A stretch of DNA of 64,000 bases from Heloderma charlesbogerti (taxonomy: Eukaryota > Chordata > Lepidosauria > Squamata > Helodermatidae), in assembly GCA_026122225.1 (NCBI GenBank), contig JANEZZ010000728.1:1550001-1614000 (forward strand), written 5' to 3'. This document shows, piece after piece, positions 10,391-23,262 of this stretch (positions are counted from its first letter, which is position 1; each line of letters opens with the position of its first letter). The position numbers and the translations under genes were made by a program. A model generated the notes under the pieces. The model was not told the DNA's origin and ran no database searches. It saw only the letters and a program-made list of their open reading frames with translations.

Positions 10391-13140
10391 GTGGCTGTGT
10401 GTGTGCGCATACGCGCACACACACATGTCCTGTGTGAATGGCATGTGTGTTTGAGACCAGCTCATTGAATCCAAAGCAAACACCAGAAGAAAGAGTTTTC
10501 TGAATATTGTTTTGGTGATTTGGGTTTTTTTTTTTATGTTTCTGTAACCTTGTTGGATTTTTTGGCAATTTTATTTATCATTCAGCTTTGGAGATATGCT
10601 TTCTCATGCTTACTGCTAAGTAATCCAGTCCTTTCTTCTGATTAGGCACGCATAAGCTGGATTTTGTGCTGCTTCTCACTGTTACCTCTGAGTAAATATG
10701 CAGAGGAGTAGTTTGAGGGATGCTTTGTGGTGGATATGCAAAGGAGCAGATTCTGGATGCTTGAAAAATGCTGCTTGGTGCCTATGATTGGTTTTCTGTG
10801 TGGCTCTGAGGCTATTTTTATTATTTATCATCATCACCTCATCTCCTGCACACTCATTTTTACAGAAAGGCTCTGTATTCCATCTTGTAATAGTTGTTGT
10901 TGATGATTCTGTGTGGCTGTGTGGATTCTCCCCACTGTTTTGCATTCTTGATCTTAAAACTAAGGCGCTTCAGTTTTTTATTTCTGTGGAATGGGGTACT
11001 GAAAATTCAGAAAGACCCTCATGGCCCCTTTGGCTCTGCCCCACAAGTGCCAGTGGACACCAGTTGTCAGTGCTAGTGATAATTTTGCTTAGTGCTGCTA
11101 GGTTATAGCAGCTAATTAGAAAAAAAAATACTAATTAGTAATTCTAATCCTTCTGTCTTTTTTGAGTAGCCTTTCAAAATATAGATTATTGCATTCATAA
11201 CGAAGTTAACCTATTACAAAACTGCTCAATTTGGATTATGATTAAACCAACTTCTTAAATGATGAACATTATTCACCATGTTCTAGAATGTTTCAGGATA
11301 AGGTTTGTCCATACATGTTTTTCCCTATTATGTTATAAATTGCTTTGTGTAAAAAAAAAAAAAAAAGTATTCTAGTTTTCTTTTCTAAAAAAGACATCAT
11401 TACTGCACCTGTAAACACTAATTAGTATCTTTTCTCCTAATTTTTCAAAAAATTCATAACAATTTCTGATTTTTCTAACTTACTACTCTTAAAGTGTGCT
11501 CTAACAAGCATTCTGACTTGAACATTCTGTACAAGGCTTTTTTTTTTTTTTTTTACTATCCTTTGTAATAAAGGGAGCACTAAATTGACAAACCAAAACC
11601 TAATTCTTCTCTCTATCTCCTCGTTAGTCTGTAAGTTTGTTCAAGCTATGGAGAGTGTATAAGTTATTTGCATCCTGGGCAAATATTCTGCTTCTTGTGA
11701 AACACGGATTTGATCCATTAAAAGTTTTTGGTACGTATGTGCCTTCTACATTTTGTTCCATTATACTTTTAAATCAACTCTATTTGGGTATCATTCATGT
11801 ATGTAGCTAGAATTGTGCCACAAAATATATCTTCAAATTAACATCTGGGAACACAAAAAATAACATAGGAGACTACACCAATATAAACAATATTAACATC
11901 AGAAATCTTAAGGGCCTATTGATTTTTGGAATGCACAAGAATCAAAATACGCCAAGAGAAAGCAATTTAAATTAATACACAAATTGGCTGGTAATAACTA
12001 ACCACTTGGCATATAAGTAAAATTTGCAAGCCAATTAACTGTGAAATTAAAAACTATTACTGAGTGTGTGTCATATCAACCATGGCTAGAAGTGGGTTGG
12101 CCAACTGTGGTTTCAGTAAACTAGACATGGGCTTACTTCTCCCACAACACTCCCCAGGCATCCATAAATCCATCTGCCAGCTCATCAGGTATGAGTTTCC
12201 CAACCTGCTGGTAAGAAGGTCATCCAACAGCCCACATTCTATCCCCAAAACTTTCATGTTCTGCAATTTAGAAAAAAGAACGGGGGTCTTGTGCTCTTTG
12301 CTGTCTTCTCCAAATCACGGTGTAAAATGAAAGAAGACCCTTCTCTAGCTCTTTTGCACAGGTCGCGGGACTGGGGTAAATAGCAGGATCTCACATGTGC
12401 TACTTTTTCAGAAGTAAAGAAATAACAGGACATTCCTGCTATTTCTTTCCTTATCTTCTCTATATCACAATGCAAATTAGAGCAATCCTCCTCTATTCCC
12501 AAGACCTCTAAGCATGCCTCTCTGAGATAGTGAGAAAGACAGCTTTGGTTATCCTTTGAATGGATTAAATTAGGCAAAGCTGCCCCTGAGGAGGAGTCAT
12601 AAGACACAAAATACAGTGGGGCTAATAAATAATTTTCAGATCACCTCTGAAGTTCGCTCTCTCTTCAGCTCAGTTTTCCTGGCAGCTAATGAAGTACAGC
12701 AGGGATGAGGAAACCAAACGCAGTGACAACACATCATACATTATCTTTTACTACACATTATTGGAAGAGACAGGTTGGCAGCAGCCACATAATCATCTAG
12801 TATGCGTCTCCAAGTGATATGTGAATGATGTGCCCAATTAGTTTTGTATACAAGCACTGAGTGCAAGTTGTAAAAATGTGGCACACGTGAGTGAGAAACA
12901 ACTAGACACAGAAAGCATCTCGCTAACATACACAGTCAACCCTCATGCACAAATGTTTAAGCAGGTCTCTACTTGCTATCCATATTAGTAATACTATGTT
13001 CTTCTAGAACAATTTTATAACTACAAGAGATGAATTAGGAATGAGAATTTTTCAAATACATTCAAACATTCTCTCAATGTCTGAACAATACTTTCAACTA
13101 TGTGTTAATTTCTGGGTCCACTTTGATCTTGTTTCTGACC
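10391..13140. other. REV1 intron, no gene recognised
   Basis: The stretch begins with a CA/GT-rich microsatellite (10395-10450), then AT-rich sequence with homopolymer runs (A at 11350-11366, T at 11539-11554). Frames of 60-140 codons here, for example 12254-12607 on the minus strand, show no conserved motif. Parts of 12,050-12,650 look like worn repeat but I cannot name it. Confidence 0.4.
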
Positions 13141-13144
13141 AGGT

Positions 13145-14635
13145 TTTGGTAATGAAACATCATTGGTCATCCTGGTGAATGATCTATACTGGGAGCTAAA
13201 CAGAAGGTGTGTGTCACTGTTGGCTCAACTGGACCACTCAGAAGCTTTTGATACCAATCATAGTATTCTTCTGGACTGCCTACGTGGAATGGGCCTTGGG
13301 GGCAGTTTTATCATGGTACTGGGCATTTCTGCTTGATGCTGTGTCCGTTGCCTTACAAAAGGTTTCATCTTGCCCCCTATGCTGTTTAACACTTATATGA
13401 AACGCTGGGGAAGATCATCTGGGGATTTGGAATTTGGTGCCATCAAATGCTAATGACACCTGGCTCTCTCTTTCCCATTAAATTTCAGAGAAATTGTGTA
13501 GGTCCTCCTGAACCAATGTCTGAGATCAGTGAAGGACTAGATGTGCAGTAATAAATTAAAGCTGCTACTTTAAAGCTACTGGTCAGTAAAAATGTGAATC
13601 AGGAAATAGAGTTTCAACCTGTCTTGGATAGGGTTGTACTCTCCCTGTGAAGCCAGCTTCACAGTTTGGGGGTGCTCTTTGACCCAGTTTTGCTACTGGA
13701 TCGTCAAGTGACAGCTGCGGCCAGGAGTACCTTTGCCCAGATTAGGCTGGTGCACCAACTGCACCCATTCCTAGAGAATGGCCATGATAACGAACACCTC
13801 AGTTACCTCCTGCCTGGATTACTCTAACATGCTGTACTGTAACACTACTCTACCGTAAAGCACCTGGAAACAGCAGCTGGTGCAAAATGCTGCAGCAAGG
13901 GTTTTGATCTGCAGCATGCTACTCTATTACTATTCCAGTTGCACTGGCTATTGATTTATTTCTGGGCTCAATTGAAGGTGCTGATGAATACCCTTAAAGC
14001 CCTCAGTAGTTTAGGACCAGGATACCAAAACTCTCATATGATCCTGTCAGTCCTGTAAGATCTGCTGGAGCAACTAAGGGAGCTTCCATACAAAGCTGTT
14101 ATCATACCACCCTGCCTCATTCATAGAATTTTATGGGGAGTCCAGATGACATTGTCTTCCATTCATATCCCTCAACTGTGTTTTTCCTCCACTTCTTCCA
14201 TCTTTTTCGTTAGTACAGAAAATACGTTAAGGAGAAAAGACGGAATAACTGCACAATGCCTTCTAGGTGGTGACACTACAAGCAATTCCTCTGCAAGCAG
14301 CCTCTGTTGAACTTCCCACTTGTTTCTGAGGTACATTTGACAAAGGTGCATGAGGGCCTTTCTTTCGCTGCACCCAGGCTACTGAACTCCCTACCCTGGA
14401 AGATCTGTCTGGCCCCCTCATTATTATCTTTTCGTCACCTCAAGACATTTTTATTCTGGGAGGTATTTAATTTAACTGGCTAGTTTATGTTCTGTTATCT
14501 CCCATCCTGTCTCTGGCTGATTTTATTTTAATGTTGAGTTTTAATTTTTTTTTACTGATTTCAAGCTGCCTTGGGCACTTTAAGTGGGAAGGTGGAATAA
14601 ACATTGACTTAAATATGATAAATAAATTTCAGGAC
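13145..14635 (+). mobile_element. Second L2-like LINE relic, heavily decayed
   Basis: Read on the plus strand with many frame changes, the sequence still shows the RT motif A region (near 13235-13280, Asp-Thr-Asn-His-Ser-Ile-Leu-Leu-Asp), a Leu-Pro-Pro-Met-Leu-Phe-Asn-Thr-Tyr motif B end (13370-13400) and the C-terminal tail words near 14350-14400 (Leu-Phe-Arg-His-Leu-Lys-Thr-Phe). It ends in an ATAAATAAA-type tail at about 14620. It lies opposite in orientation to the L2 copy at 7840-10390 in the same intron and is clearly older. Confidence 0.7.
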
Positions 14636-15019
14636 TGACACTATGATTCATAGTGTAAGAAAAATGTATATTAGTGTCCCAGTGTAAAGAAGACCTGTGG
14701 CATCCCAAAGAAATTACAAACAGAGCCATGTTAACAATACTCAGCTGTTGCTACTATGCTGGAAACTGCCTTCATTGGCATAGATGGTATAGTAGCATCA
14801 TATAAAGCTGCTAAATGATAATAGAAATGGGCAGATAGGACATGACAGTGGCAGGGGAAGGATTATACAATTCACCCTAATTGCTAAGTAGGTCACCAAA
14901 GGCCAAGATAGAAGTGCTCTGTATTGGATACTAACTTATTGCAATACCACTGTAACAGACTTATATCATTGGAGGAAGGACCCAGCTATACACATTTACA
15001 AGACTGGGATGCAAGGTTA

Positions 15020-15130
15020 CATTCTTAACAGTGTAATTCTATACATGTCTACTCAGAAGTAAGCACCATTTAGTTCAATGGATCTTAATCTCAGGTAACA
15101 GAGGATTGCATTCGAACAGTGTAATTCTAT
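15020..15130. repeat. Palindromic MITE family B copy
   Basis: GTGTAATTCTATACATGTCTACTCAGAAGTAAG followed by TTCAATGGATCTTAATCTCAGG and AGGATTGCAT matches the family B layout: an inverted terminal pair (GTGCAATCCTAT and AGGATTGCA) around a short core. It lies close to REV1 coding exon 4. Confidence 0.65.
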
Positions 15131-15815
15131 GGGTTACACCCTCATTAGATGGAATCCTCTAATCTCAAAAGCTTCTGAGTATCCAATGCCCTGCCAGGCT
15201 GTTGCTGGCAGGACAGGAGGAGGATGGAAGTGAGTTTTGTCCTCCTTCCTTTTTACGTATTTTCCACTAGATGGGCCTTCAAGCCCATCTAGAGGAGGTG
15301 TGCTGGTGGGGGCTGGGCCAGGGCTGGAGAGGATAGGATTTCTTGTATCCCAGCCTCTCCCCTCCCGTCCCCTGGAATGCCCCCTTTTCCAGAATGCAAC
15401 CTAGGAAAGCAGCCAGTGCAGTTCTTCATGCAGCGGCTGTAGGGGGCTGGGGAGAGGGATCATATCTCAGATTCCCCTCTTGAGGTCATAACAGTCTCTA
15501 TTGCCTTGGGAGGCGGACTCCGAACAATCCTATGTTCCCTGGGACGCTCTCTCAGGAACAACTGGATTGCTCTCCCTGTATTCTTATTTGGAAGGCTTCT
15601 TTGTTATGTCAATCAATTTGAAAGCACCATATGGAAAACAAAGTACAAATGAGTTGACTAAGAATGACAGATTAAAATCGAGTGGACTGAGTTTACAAAT
15701 ATGATTTGAGATGTGTTCTGAGATATTCAAAGAGCTGAACATTATCAACACAAAATTATCAGAACTAGTCAATCTCTAACTTAATCTGAATTAATAAATT
15801 AAGATAATTACTTAC

Positions 15816-15965
15816 ATCCTGTTGAGCTCCACAGAGATATTGCTAGGACCCGGGATAGGATCTTCAGGTTTGCATATAGTATTAAACCAGAGTCCTTTTT
15901 GAATACTTGACTGTTTTGTGTAAAGCTGATATGGAATGTATGAAAGGAGCCGTCCAGCCTTTATG
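15816..15965 (-). CDS. REV1: REV1 coding exon 4 (BRCT C-terminal end and linker)
   Basis: This 150-base exon completes Ser-120 and encodes residues 121-169. IKAGRLLSYIPYQLYTKQSS closes the BRCT domain. The rest (GLWFNTICKPEDPIPGPSNI and following) is the start of the flexible linker. The acceptor is GTTACAG and the donor is AT/GTAAGT. The two leftover bases join the first base of the next exon as an Ile codon followed by NCLVKKYEVEN, so the phase agrees on both sides. There is no open frame of 60 or more codons here, so ORF listing alone misses it. Confidence 0.94.
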
Positions 15966-16179
15966 CTGTAACAAAATGTGAGAATTTTAATTGATCATTG
16001 ACTTCAGAACAAATAGTCTTTATAGCTTTTATCCTGCTCTTAAAGCATTAAGGGTAGTGGGAAAATGACTTGCTTACACTAATGTATTTAGGAGAGCAGG
16101 AGAGAAGGGGATTGACGATTGCGTTGCATATTTCTAATTACTGCCATGATTCTTTTCTTTCCAGCAGGCTAGGGCCAGA

Positions 16180-16780
16180 CTGTGGGGTGCAGGTCTGGGG
16201 TCCTGTGGTCTGGGAGGGCTCCAAAATGGCCCCTGACAGATGGCTGCGGCAGGAATGGTAGCCGCTGCAATAGTAGCAGCAGCAGCTCCTCCTCCTGTAT
16301 CAGTATGTCACTAAAGGAAAGTGCTGCAGCAGCAGCTGGTGAAAATGGGAGCCCTATGTGCACCATTTTAAAGTACAGTATTTTTTTTTCTTTTTACTAA
16401 CTTTGATTAGCAGCACACTCAGAGCCTGCTCATGGGGGTTTCAGCCAATGAGGGCACTGAAGTGGCGAGAGGACCAACCCCTCACCGCTATGTTCCCTCA
16501 TGGGATGCACACCCACAAAGGCAGGGTCTGATTAGTCCAACATGCTGCTAATCAAAGCTAGTAAAGAAAAAAACATTGTAGTTTAAAATGGTGTGGACAT
16601 GGCTGCAGCCTTCACCAGCTGTGGTACTTTTGTTTAGTAGCATGCCAGCATGGGGACAGGAGGAGCTGCTGCCGCCAACCAGATAAAAAGCAAAACAGGC
16701 CAGGTTGGCTGGCCAGGAAGGCAGGAGAGCCCCGCTCCCGGAAAAGATCTTTCCCAGGGCCCCCATCACTTCATCATCTG
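16180..16780. repeat. Foldback element, ~600 bp, in REV1 intron
   Basis: The left inner arm at 16270-16415 (AGCAGCAGCTCCTCCTCCTG, CAGCAGCTGGTGAA, CACCATTTTAAAGTACAGTA, CTTTGATTAGCAGCA) is repeated in inverse on the right at 16540-16680 (TGCTGCTAATCAAAGC, TTTAAAATGGTGTGG, TTCACCAGCTG, AGGAGGAGCTGCTGCCGCC). The spacer of about 130 bases is not palindromic. No coding capacity is seen. The short frames with Ser runs are the CAG/AGC-rich arm. Confidence 0.7.
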
Positions 16781-16840
16781 ATTATGTTATACAGCTAACA
16801 ATAGTTACGGTACCGGAAAGTTGATAGACATTCTAAGACA

Positions 16841-16968
16841 GGCTTCCCAAGCCTCTCCAGATGTTTGCAACTACAACTTGCATAATCCCTAACCACTAGC
16901 CATATTAGCTGGCGCTGATGGAAGTTGTAGTTCAAATCATCTCAAAGGACCCAGGTTGGGGAAGTCTA
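16841..16968. repeat. Palindromic MITE family A copy 1
   Basis: The pattern is CTTCCCAAGCCTCTCCAGATG, then CTACAACTTGC...AGCTGGC...GGAAGTTGTAGTTC, ending in CCAGGTTGGGGAAG. The two halves are inverted copies. Relatives lie at 24188, 29700, 34838, 35352, 38885, 39248 and 56225. Confidence 0.7.
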
Positions 16969-17099
16969 TTCTAAGGCTAGGATTCAAAGTCCTGCCCTGT
17001 GAGCACTGCTGAAGGGCAGGGTACACATGAAATAAATACTTTAGAAGCCTCAATGGGCTGGAGCATACCCCATCTGAAAATCAGACCCATTCTGCTCTC

Positions 17100-17285
17100 C
17101 CCCCACTATATCATAATCAAGAAGCAATGACCTAGGGAGGTAGTGGGCTCTCCCACACTGGAGGCATTCAAGGTCAAGCTGGACAGCCATCTGTCAGGGA
17201 TGCTTTGATTTAGATTCCTGCATTGAGCAGGGAGTTGGACTCGATGGTCTTATACCTTCCATCCCTACTATTCTATGATTCTATG
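17100..17285 (+). mobile_element. CR1 LINE 3' end fragment
   Basis: It carries GGGCTCTCCCACACTGGAGG, then GGAGTTGGACTCGATGGTCT and the terminal CTATTCTATGATTCTATGA at 17268-17286. It resembles the 3' end of the CR1 copy at 130-645 and belongs to the same family, truncated to its last 180 bases. Confidence 0.85.
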
Positions 17286-18928
17286 AACTTCTGAAACCCT
17301 GTTCTACTTCAGAAATGGTTTGCCATGTGGTGGTGGGGAGCCTGTTATTTGGGGAAACACAGGACTCATTTAATTTATATCCCGCCTTTCCACCAAAAAA
17401 GGGTCTCACCATGCCATTGGACACACAGTACTAGTTGAATAATTCTTTGGACCTTGACCCAAGTGGTTTTGGGTAAGAAAAAAGGAAGTAGGGCTGCAAT
17501 AAAATTAGAAAATTATTTTTGCTTGGACAAAAATAAAACTGTTCAAACTATTCCAGAATAAAATGATGTCTAATTGTATTTGAATACTCTTATGGAAAAG
17601 CAACTAACCAGAGAAACCGCACTTATTAAACCCTATTCTGTTATTCAACTACTCATGCAATTTCAGTTGCCTGAAGGAGTGAGCAGGGTCACGCTCACTG
17701 GCCTTGCCCCCTCCATCACATCCCCATCACTTGGCTCCACCACCTTCTACACACTGGAGGGGGAATGTCTGAAGCAGGGAACTTTCTCTACAGAGAAGAA
17801 GTCCCACTTCAGATACTCCCAGTGTGCAGAAGGCAGCAGGGCTGGGCAACTGAGATGCAACAGAGGGGGTGGGGCCAGCAAGCACATCCCCACTCCCCGC
17901 CCCCAGCAATTTTAATCGTGTGGGAGTAAATGCCTAAATAGGGCTTTATTTTCCTCAAATTTAAGGATGGGAGGAAGGCTGAGGATTTTCTTACATTACA
18001 AGGGTTTAACAGTTTGTTTATACACTTTCAATATCTTTGCTTTGCATACCTCTATGCAACATCTAAACAAATGTTGCTGCAATGTCTAAATTACTACGGT
18101 ACTTATCTCTTAGATAATCCTTCTAGAGGAACATTACTATTCAATCTATGTTGTTAAATCTTGGGGTTTTAGAGTCAAATGCAGCTTCTTCTACAACTCC
18201 CACCTGCAACACCAGAGTGTTCTCTGAGGAGTTATGTTGCAATAAATACAGCCAAGTCCCTGTTATGCATAAGAGGAGTGTAATCATGCAAAGTCTAGGG
18301 AAATGCATGGGTAAATTATAGCACTGCTAACACTTAATTCTTTATGCTGTATTTCCCATCTATCTTCAATCTGTACACTAACAAGAAGCTTGGCAAAGGA
18401 TGAAAAAACCAATACCTACTGCAATTAAGAAAACTACAGTAAGATCAGATTACCCAATTAAAACGAACCAAGAACTTGTTAGCATTTATGTGGTCAGGTT
18501 TCTAAGGGAATGGTGTAATCATATATGTTACAATGGAGATAGTCTCGAGTACAGATCATTTGTTTTCCCAGTATATTCACTAGAATTCAAATGACATTTC
18601 AGTAAAATAATTTTTTACTTTCTAAAGAATACAAACAATCCAATAAACTTTAATGCCTACGAGGTATAACAGAGATATGGAAAGCGTATTTATCTGGGCA
18701 GCTCATTATTTGCACTATAAATCACAATATATAATTTTTAATATTTTCCAGAAGAGAGCTTTTAAGATTTTATTAAAACCATTAGATTTCCATTACCCTG
18801 TCTTAAAAATATCTGTGTATTACAAAGTGCACAGCCAACAATATTTCCAGCAATATGAATATTGCTCAAAATTGCCTTTGCTCTCTATTCCTGAATTAAC
18901 AATTGACAATTAACAATTGATTAAAATT

Positions 18929-19110
18929 AATGTTATAAAGCAGAATGGATGTGGCCCGAAAGAATCTTGACTGATAAGCACTCAACTTGCAAATATTTTC
19001 CAAATTCATGATGAATAGTTTTCATCATGAACTCAGAAAATACTTGCACGCTGAGTGCTTATCAGTCAAGATTCTTTCTGGCCACATATACTCTGCTTTA
19101 TAACATTAAC
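18929..19110. repeat. Near-perfect foldback element, ~180 bp
   Basis: Arms 18929-19014 and 19022-19110 are inverted copies with roughly 90 percent identity by eye. TAATGTTATAAAGCAGA begins one arm and TCTGCTTTATAACATTA ends the other. GAATCTTGACTGATAAGCAC pairs with GTGCTTATCAGTCAAGATTC. The loop is only a few bases at about 19017. It is a short MITE or snap-back structure in a REV1 intron. Confidence 0.8.
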
Positions 19111-19720
19111 TTTAATCAACAATCCTGTTAGTCACCTAGTTTTATTAGTTGAAGCTGCTATAAATTTGCTATTCACTTAACAGCTTTGCCCCTTCAACAT
19201 TTTACACTCAACTCCCACTAGATTCAATCAGTGCTATCACAGATCACTTCTATCACACAGTTACAGGATAATGCTAAACACCTATTATGAACATGATCAA
19301 TGTTAAAACAGAAAAAGATTAAAACACACTGAATTGTATCCAGATTTAAATGAGTGCAACTGGGCTCCAAAATCCTCTTCTCCACAGCAGCTCCATTCAC
19401 AGAAGGTGCTTCCTCCCAGTTTTGGTGGGGGAACACACCCTCTTCCCCACGCAACACCGTTGCCCCATTCAGCAAGCTCCCTTGACACTCTTGGGAGCAT
19501 TTTCAGGGGGCTGGAAGGGCTGCCATAGAGATGAAGAGGCAGGGAAGTCTGCTTTCACCAGCCTAGTTGCATGTGCCTAAATCTAGATCCAACCCATTCA
19601 ATAAGACTAGTGTTTCAGAATGCAATGATGCTTGATGTTTTTTTAAATGAAGATGCTTGCCCTTACATCTGGAACATTTAAATGGAATTATGAGCCTGGT
19701 CATAGATCTCCAGTATTTAC

Positions 19721-19889
19721 CTGTCCATTATCCATTCTGGTCGAACTACCTTTTCCCCTTTGAGTTCTTTTATTTTGGCATTTGGAAGATTTGTAGCAAT
19801 AATGTGCGTTGTTTTGGATCTAGAATAGTATACATTATATTGCCCTCCATGCAACATCATTAGCTGCCTCAGTTCATCAGCTGAAGGAT
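19721..19889 (-). CDS. REV1: REV1 coding exon 3 (BRCT core)
   Basis: This 169-base exon supplies the last two bases of codon 64 (Asp) and residues 65-119. The stretches LMMLHGGQYNVYYSRSKTTH and HIIATNLPNAKIKELKGEKV are nearly identical to other vertebrate REV1 proteins, and PEWIMD carries the conserved BRCT tryptophan. The BRCT domain of REV1 is known to bind PCNA and DNA ends and helps keep the protein in replication foci. The acceptor is TTACAG at 19891-19890. The donor GTAAAT follows AG, the first two bases of Ser-120. Confidence 0.97.
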
Positions 19890-22800
19890 CTGTAATAGAT
19901 TTACAAAACACTGAAAAATGCTTTTAAATGTTTAATTACCAAAACCACAAAGTAAAAAACAAACAAAACTAGTATAATGCTTTTCATTTAAGAGGTGCTC
20001 CTACACTAACTTGTGTAAAATAGTCAAGGAAAAAAATAGAACTGCCAAGGAATTTTTAAAAATTAATGACATGCCTTTTAATCAATTAACTGATGCATTA
20101 TATTTAAATATTCATGTTGACAAAATCTCAATATAAGTATGTTCCTGAGATTCACTTCCTTCAATAACACATCAATTACAAAACCACCAGCAACTGCTCC
20201 TAATGAGACGACCTTTAATATTATGTTTTTCTTCCTTTATTTGCAACAAAATGTTGCAGCGTGGAGCTCTCCTATTCCAGTCAGGCCATGTCTTTTTCCA
20301 GGATACTCCATTCTATTCTCCCTCCCCCCTTTTTTTTGTAGCTGAGGTTCCCACAAGCTAATACCCCGCTCTTGTTTGTGAGTGATAACAGTTTGGGTAC
20401 AATAAGAAGCAGACAAATTGTGAGAACTGGGAATACTGAGAAATTTAAATATTCGTACATACTAGTGTGATCTGCAACAAAATGTTACAGTGTGGAATCC
20501 TTCTCCATGATACACCATTTCCCCTCCCACCTGGTTTTCCATCCCACTTCCAAAATTTTTTCACAGAGCATGTCACAGTTCCAGCGTGAGCTTTCCTGCT
20601 GCCTGAAGTGGGAGAGCACATACTGCTGCCATATTACCCTACTTCCTGTCACTGCGTCACATTGCCACCCCCGTCTCACTACTGCGTTGCATCCCTACCT
20701 CCTATCCTCCGCTATGTCACCCCCTTCCCCTTGCCACTGCCATATCACCCCCCCCCCACACACACACACGTACCATCGTCATGGCAAACAAACCAGAGGA
20801 CAGGCAGGCTCTCTGGAGAGCCGTGTTGGCCAGAGGAAGCAGGCAGTGCAGCTATTCAGAAGCAGCCTGAAATGCCTGGCTCTGAGGCAATTCAGCTCCC
20901 TGAGACACCCCTCCCACAATGCATGGCTTTGAAGAAGGGTCTCCTCAGTGCCAGGCATTTCAGCGTGGCCAGCTCTCTGAAGAGACCTGCTGGTTGCTTC
21001 CTTGACCAATGCGAGTCTCCAGAGATCACGCCTGGCTGCTGGCTCTCACTGAAAGGATTCTAAGAGCAAGCCAGAAGGCAGCTGCTCCAGAGAATCCTAT
21101 CGGCTGCTCTCTCACTGTGGCATTTGCCACAGCGGGGAGTGGGACTGGCGGGGCCCACCGGAGCACCTGCTAGCATCACCAAGTGGGTGGCTGCTCAGGA
21201 GAGCCCCACCAGCCCGTCTCCCTCTGCAGCAAATGCCATGGAGGGAGAGTGACTGGTGGAGCTGTCTGGAGCACCTGCTGGAGGGGGCGGCAGGAGGCCC
21301 TCCTGGTGGGTGCAGGAAGCATGCAATTTGCCATTCCTCCTGCTCTGCTGCCTGAGATGGGGGCTTCATTGCACCTCATGGGAGGGCCAGCCCTGGCATA
21401 CCATAACCAGGTCACCTATTTCTGGTGTTCCACCCCTTAGGTATTTTCCCCAAAATATATACATACATACATACATATATATATACACACACACACACAT
21501 ATAGTTCTTCTGCAAATATTGGTATTTACCCCAGTCCTGTTCCTTGTGTGCGTATGGTGCCACTTTGGCTACAGAAGCAATGGCACTCATGCCTGAGTAT
21601 CGGAAAGGAGTGATGAAACCCAATCACAAATGGCTTTTAAAAATTTAAACAGAAAAATGTGCTTTATGCCAAACACAGACTGCAAGGTTTTTCAATACTG
21701 ATTTTAGAACAAGTCTGCACTGCAGACTTTATTTAAAGTTGTTAATGAGAAATACTTCTTGTGTTAAACAAGGTAAAAGTTGTAAGGTATTATTGCACAG
21801 CATAAGTACTAAATATATATTTTAAAGATATATCACAATCACTTTTTAAGCAACTGCTGAAATATTATAAGCAGCCCAATACACTGGCATTAGTAGAGGC
21901 AGAAAGTCAAACTGGGAAACCTACTTGTGAATCCCTGTTACTGACTTGTTTTGATGTTCTCTGGCTTTTATATTTTAATTTTGATTGTTTTAATGTTGTA
22001 CATCACCTTGAAAGGAGTCTTTTGAAGGCCAAAAGGTGGTATCTTTAAAATATATATATATTTTTTAAAAACAACAACTGAGAGGTTCAGTGCAGTATTG
22101 CACAGGAATCTCTTGCACTAAATAGCTCATACACAGAAGGGCTTGCATTGTACCATGACACTGAAAAATATATCCCTGTCCCAACTCAAAAAATTAAAAT
22201 TCTCTTTTAGGGTACATTGGGAGTTGCTTTGAAGCAGAACTGAGTAAACATTTGGGCAAAATCTCATTTCTGAGGAAATAAAACTTGGAAAAACAAGTAT
22301 TTTCCCCAAGTAAGAGCCCTAAATGTGCTCCACCATCAGCAGACTGCTACCACTGAATGAGGGGGTTATGGGATTAAGCCTAGTTTTTCAGATCATCTCT
22401 TTGACCACACCACAGCAGATGAGGAGAGCAGACAAGCTGCTTCCACCCTAACAACCCACCATAATAAAGTGGGAGTGCATATCAAAATATACTTGCATGC
22501 TTTAAATCCTACATGTGGAAGATTATGGTATGCATTCTAGAGCACTTTCAGTTTGCTAGGGGAGTTAGCCTGACCACAAGCAGCCCGGCTGATTCTCCCA
22601 ACAAAAAAAGCTACAAAGAATTCTGGCCAGGAGGACAATGAGATATACTTCTATCCCTTCCCCAACAACCAGCTCCTTCACTAACTTTACCTCAACTTTA
22701 CCTGTCTTAAGAGACTTTTGAATAGTTTAAAACAGGCGACAGCATCCTGGCACCTGCCAGGACTCCTCAGTGCCTCTGCCTGACCCCCTGTTGCTCCTCC

Positions 22801-23262
22801 ACTCACCCCCACCACCAGACCCCTGATGGTTCCCTCACTCACTCCCATCGCCACTTCTGTTGTTGCCTCCCACTACTCTCAATGGCAAGGAAGTTTGCAG
22901 ATTGGGAGGCTTATTGCCTGATCTGCCAAGTTCCTGCTTCCTCACTGCTCTGGTGACTGCAGTGGAAGGCAGAAGCAATGGCAGTGAGGGGGTGGGGTGG
23001 GGACAACTAAGATAGCAGGAGGCAAAAGCAGTGGGCACAGGGAAAAAGATAAAGAAGAGGTGGCAGGGGGAGAGAAACCACAAATGGGGAGGGGGGAGGG
23101 GCCAGAAAAGTGGGAATTCAGGAATGGGAGGGGACAAGAACATGTGACATTATTTTCAGGGCCTCTGGCAGCTTTGCCTACAGCCCCGAAAAAAAATTGT
23201 CATATGTGCCCACGGGCTCAAAACGTTTGCCTGTCCCTGGTTTAAAAGAATGAAAACATCAC
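19890..23262. other. REV1 intron between coding exons 3 and 2
   Basis: No exon is recognised. Direct repeats begin at 20236 and 20471 (GCAACAAAATGTTGCAGCG against GCAACAAAATGTTACAGTG). A second pair of related blocks lies near 21120-21180 and 21225-21285 (GAGCACCTGCT). The mid part (20.5-21.4 kb) is GC-richer and repeat-like. A microsatellite lies at 21456-21502. At 22,700-23,250 an unnamed repeat ends in GTGCCCACGGGCTCAAAAC, a word group that recurs at 27,105. Confidence 0.45.
21456..21502. repeat. Compound microsatellite (ATAC)n(AT)n(AC)n
   Basis: Four or five ATAC units pass into AT and then AC dinucleotides. This explains the Tyr-Ile-His-Thr-rich short frames in the area. Confidence 0.9.

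Noticed and set aside
20492..21440. Several frames of 75-151 codons on both strands
   Set aside because: They overlap in a GC-richer repeat block, with no conserved motif and no splice-consistent structure.
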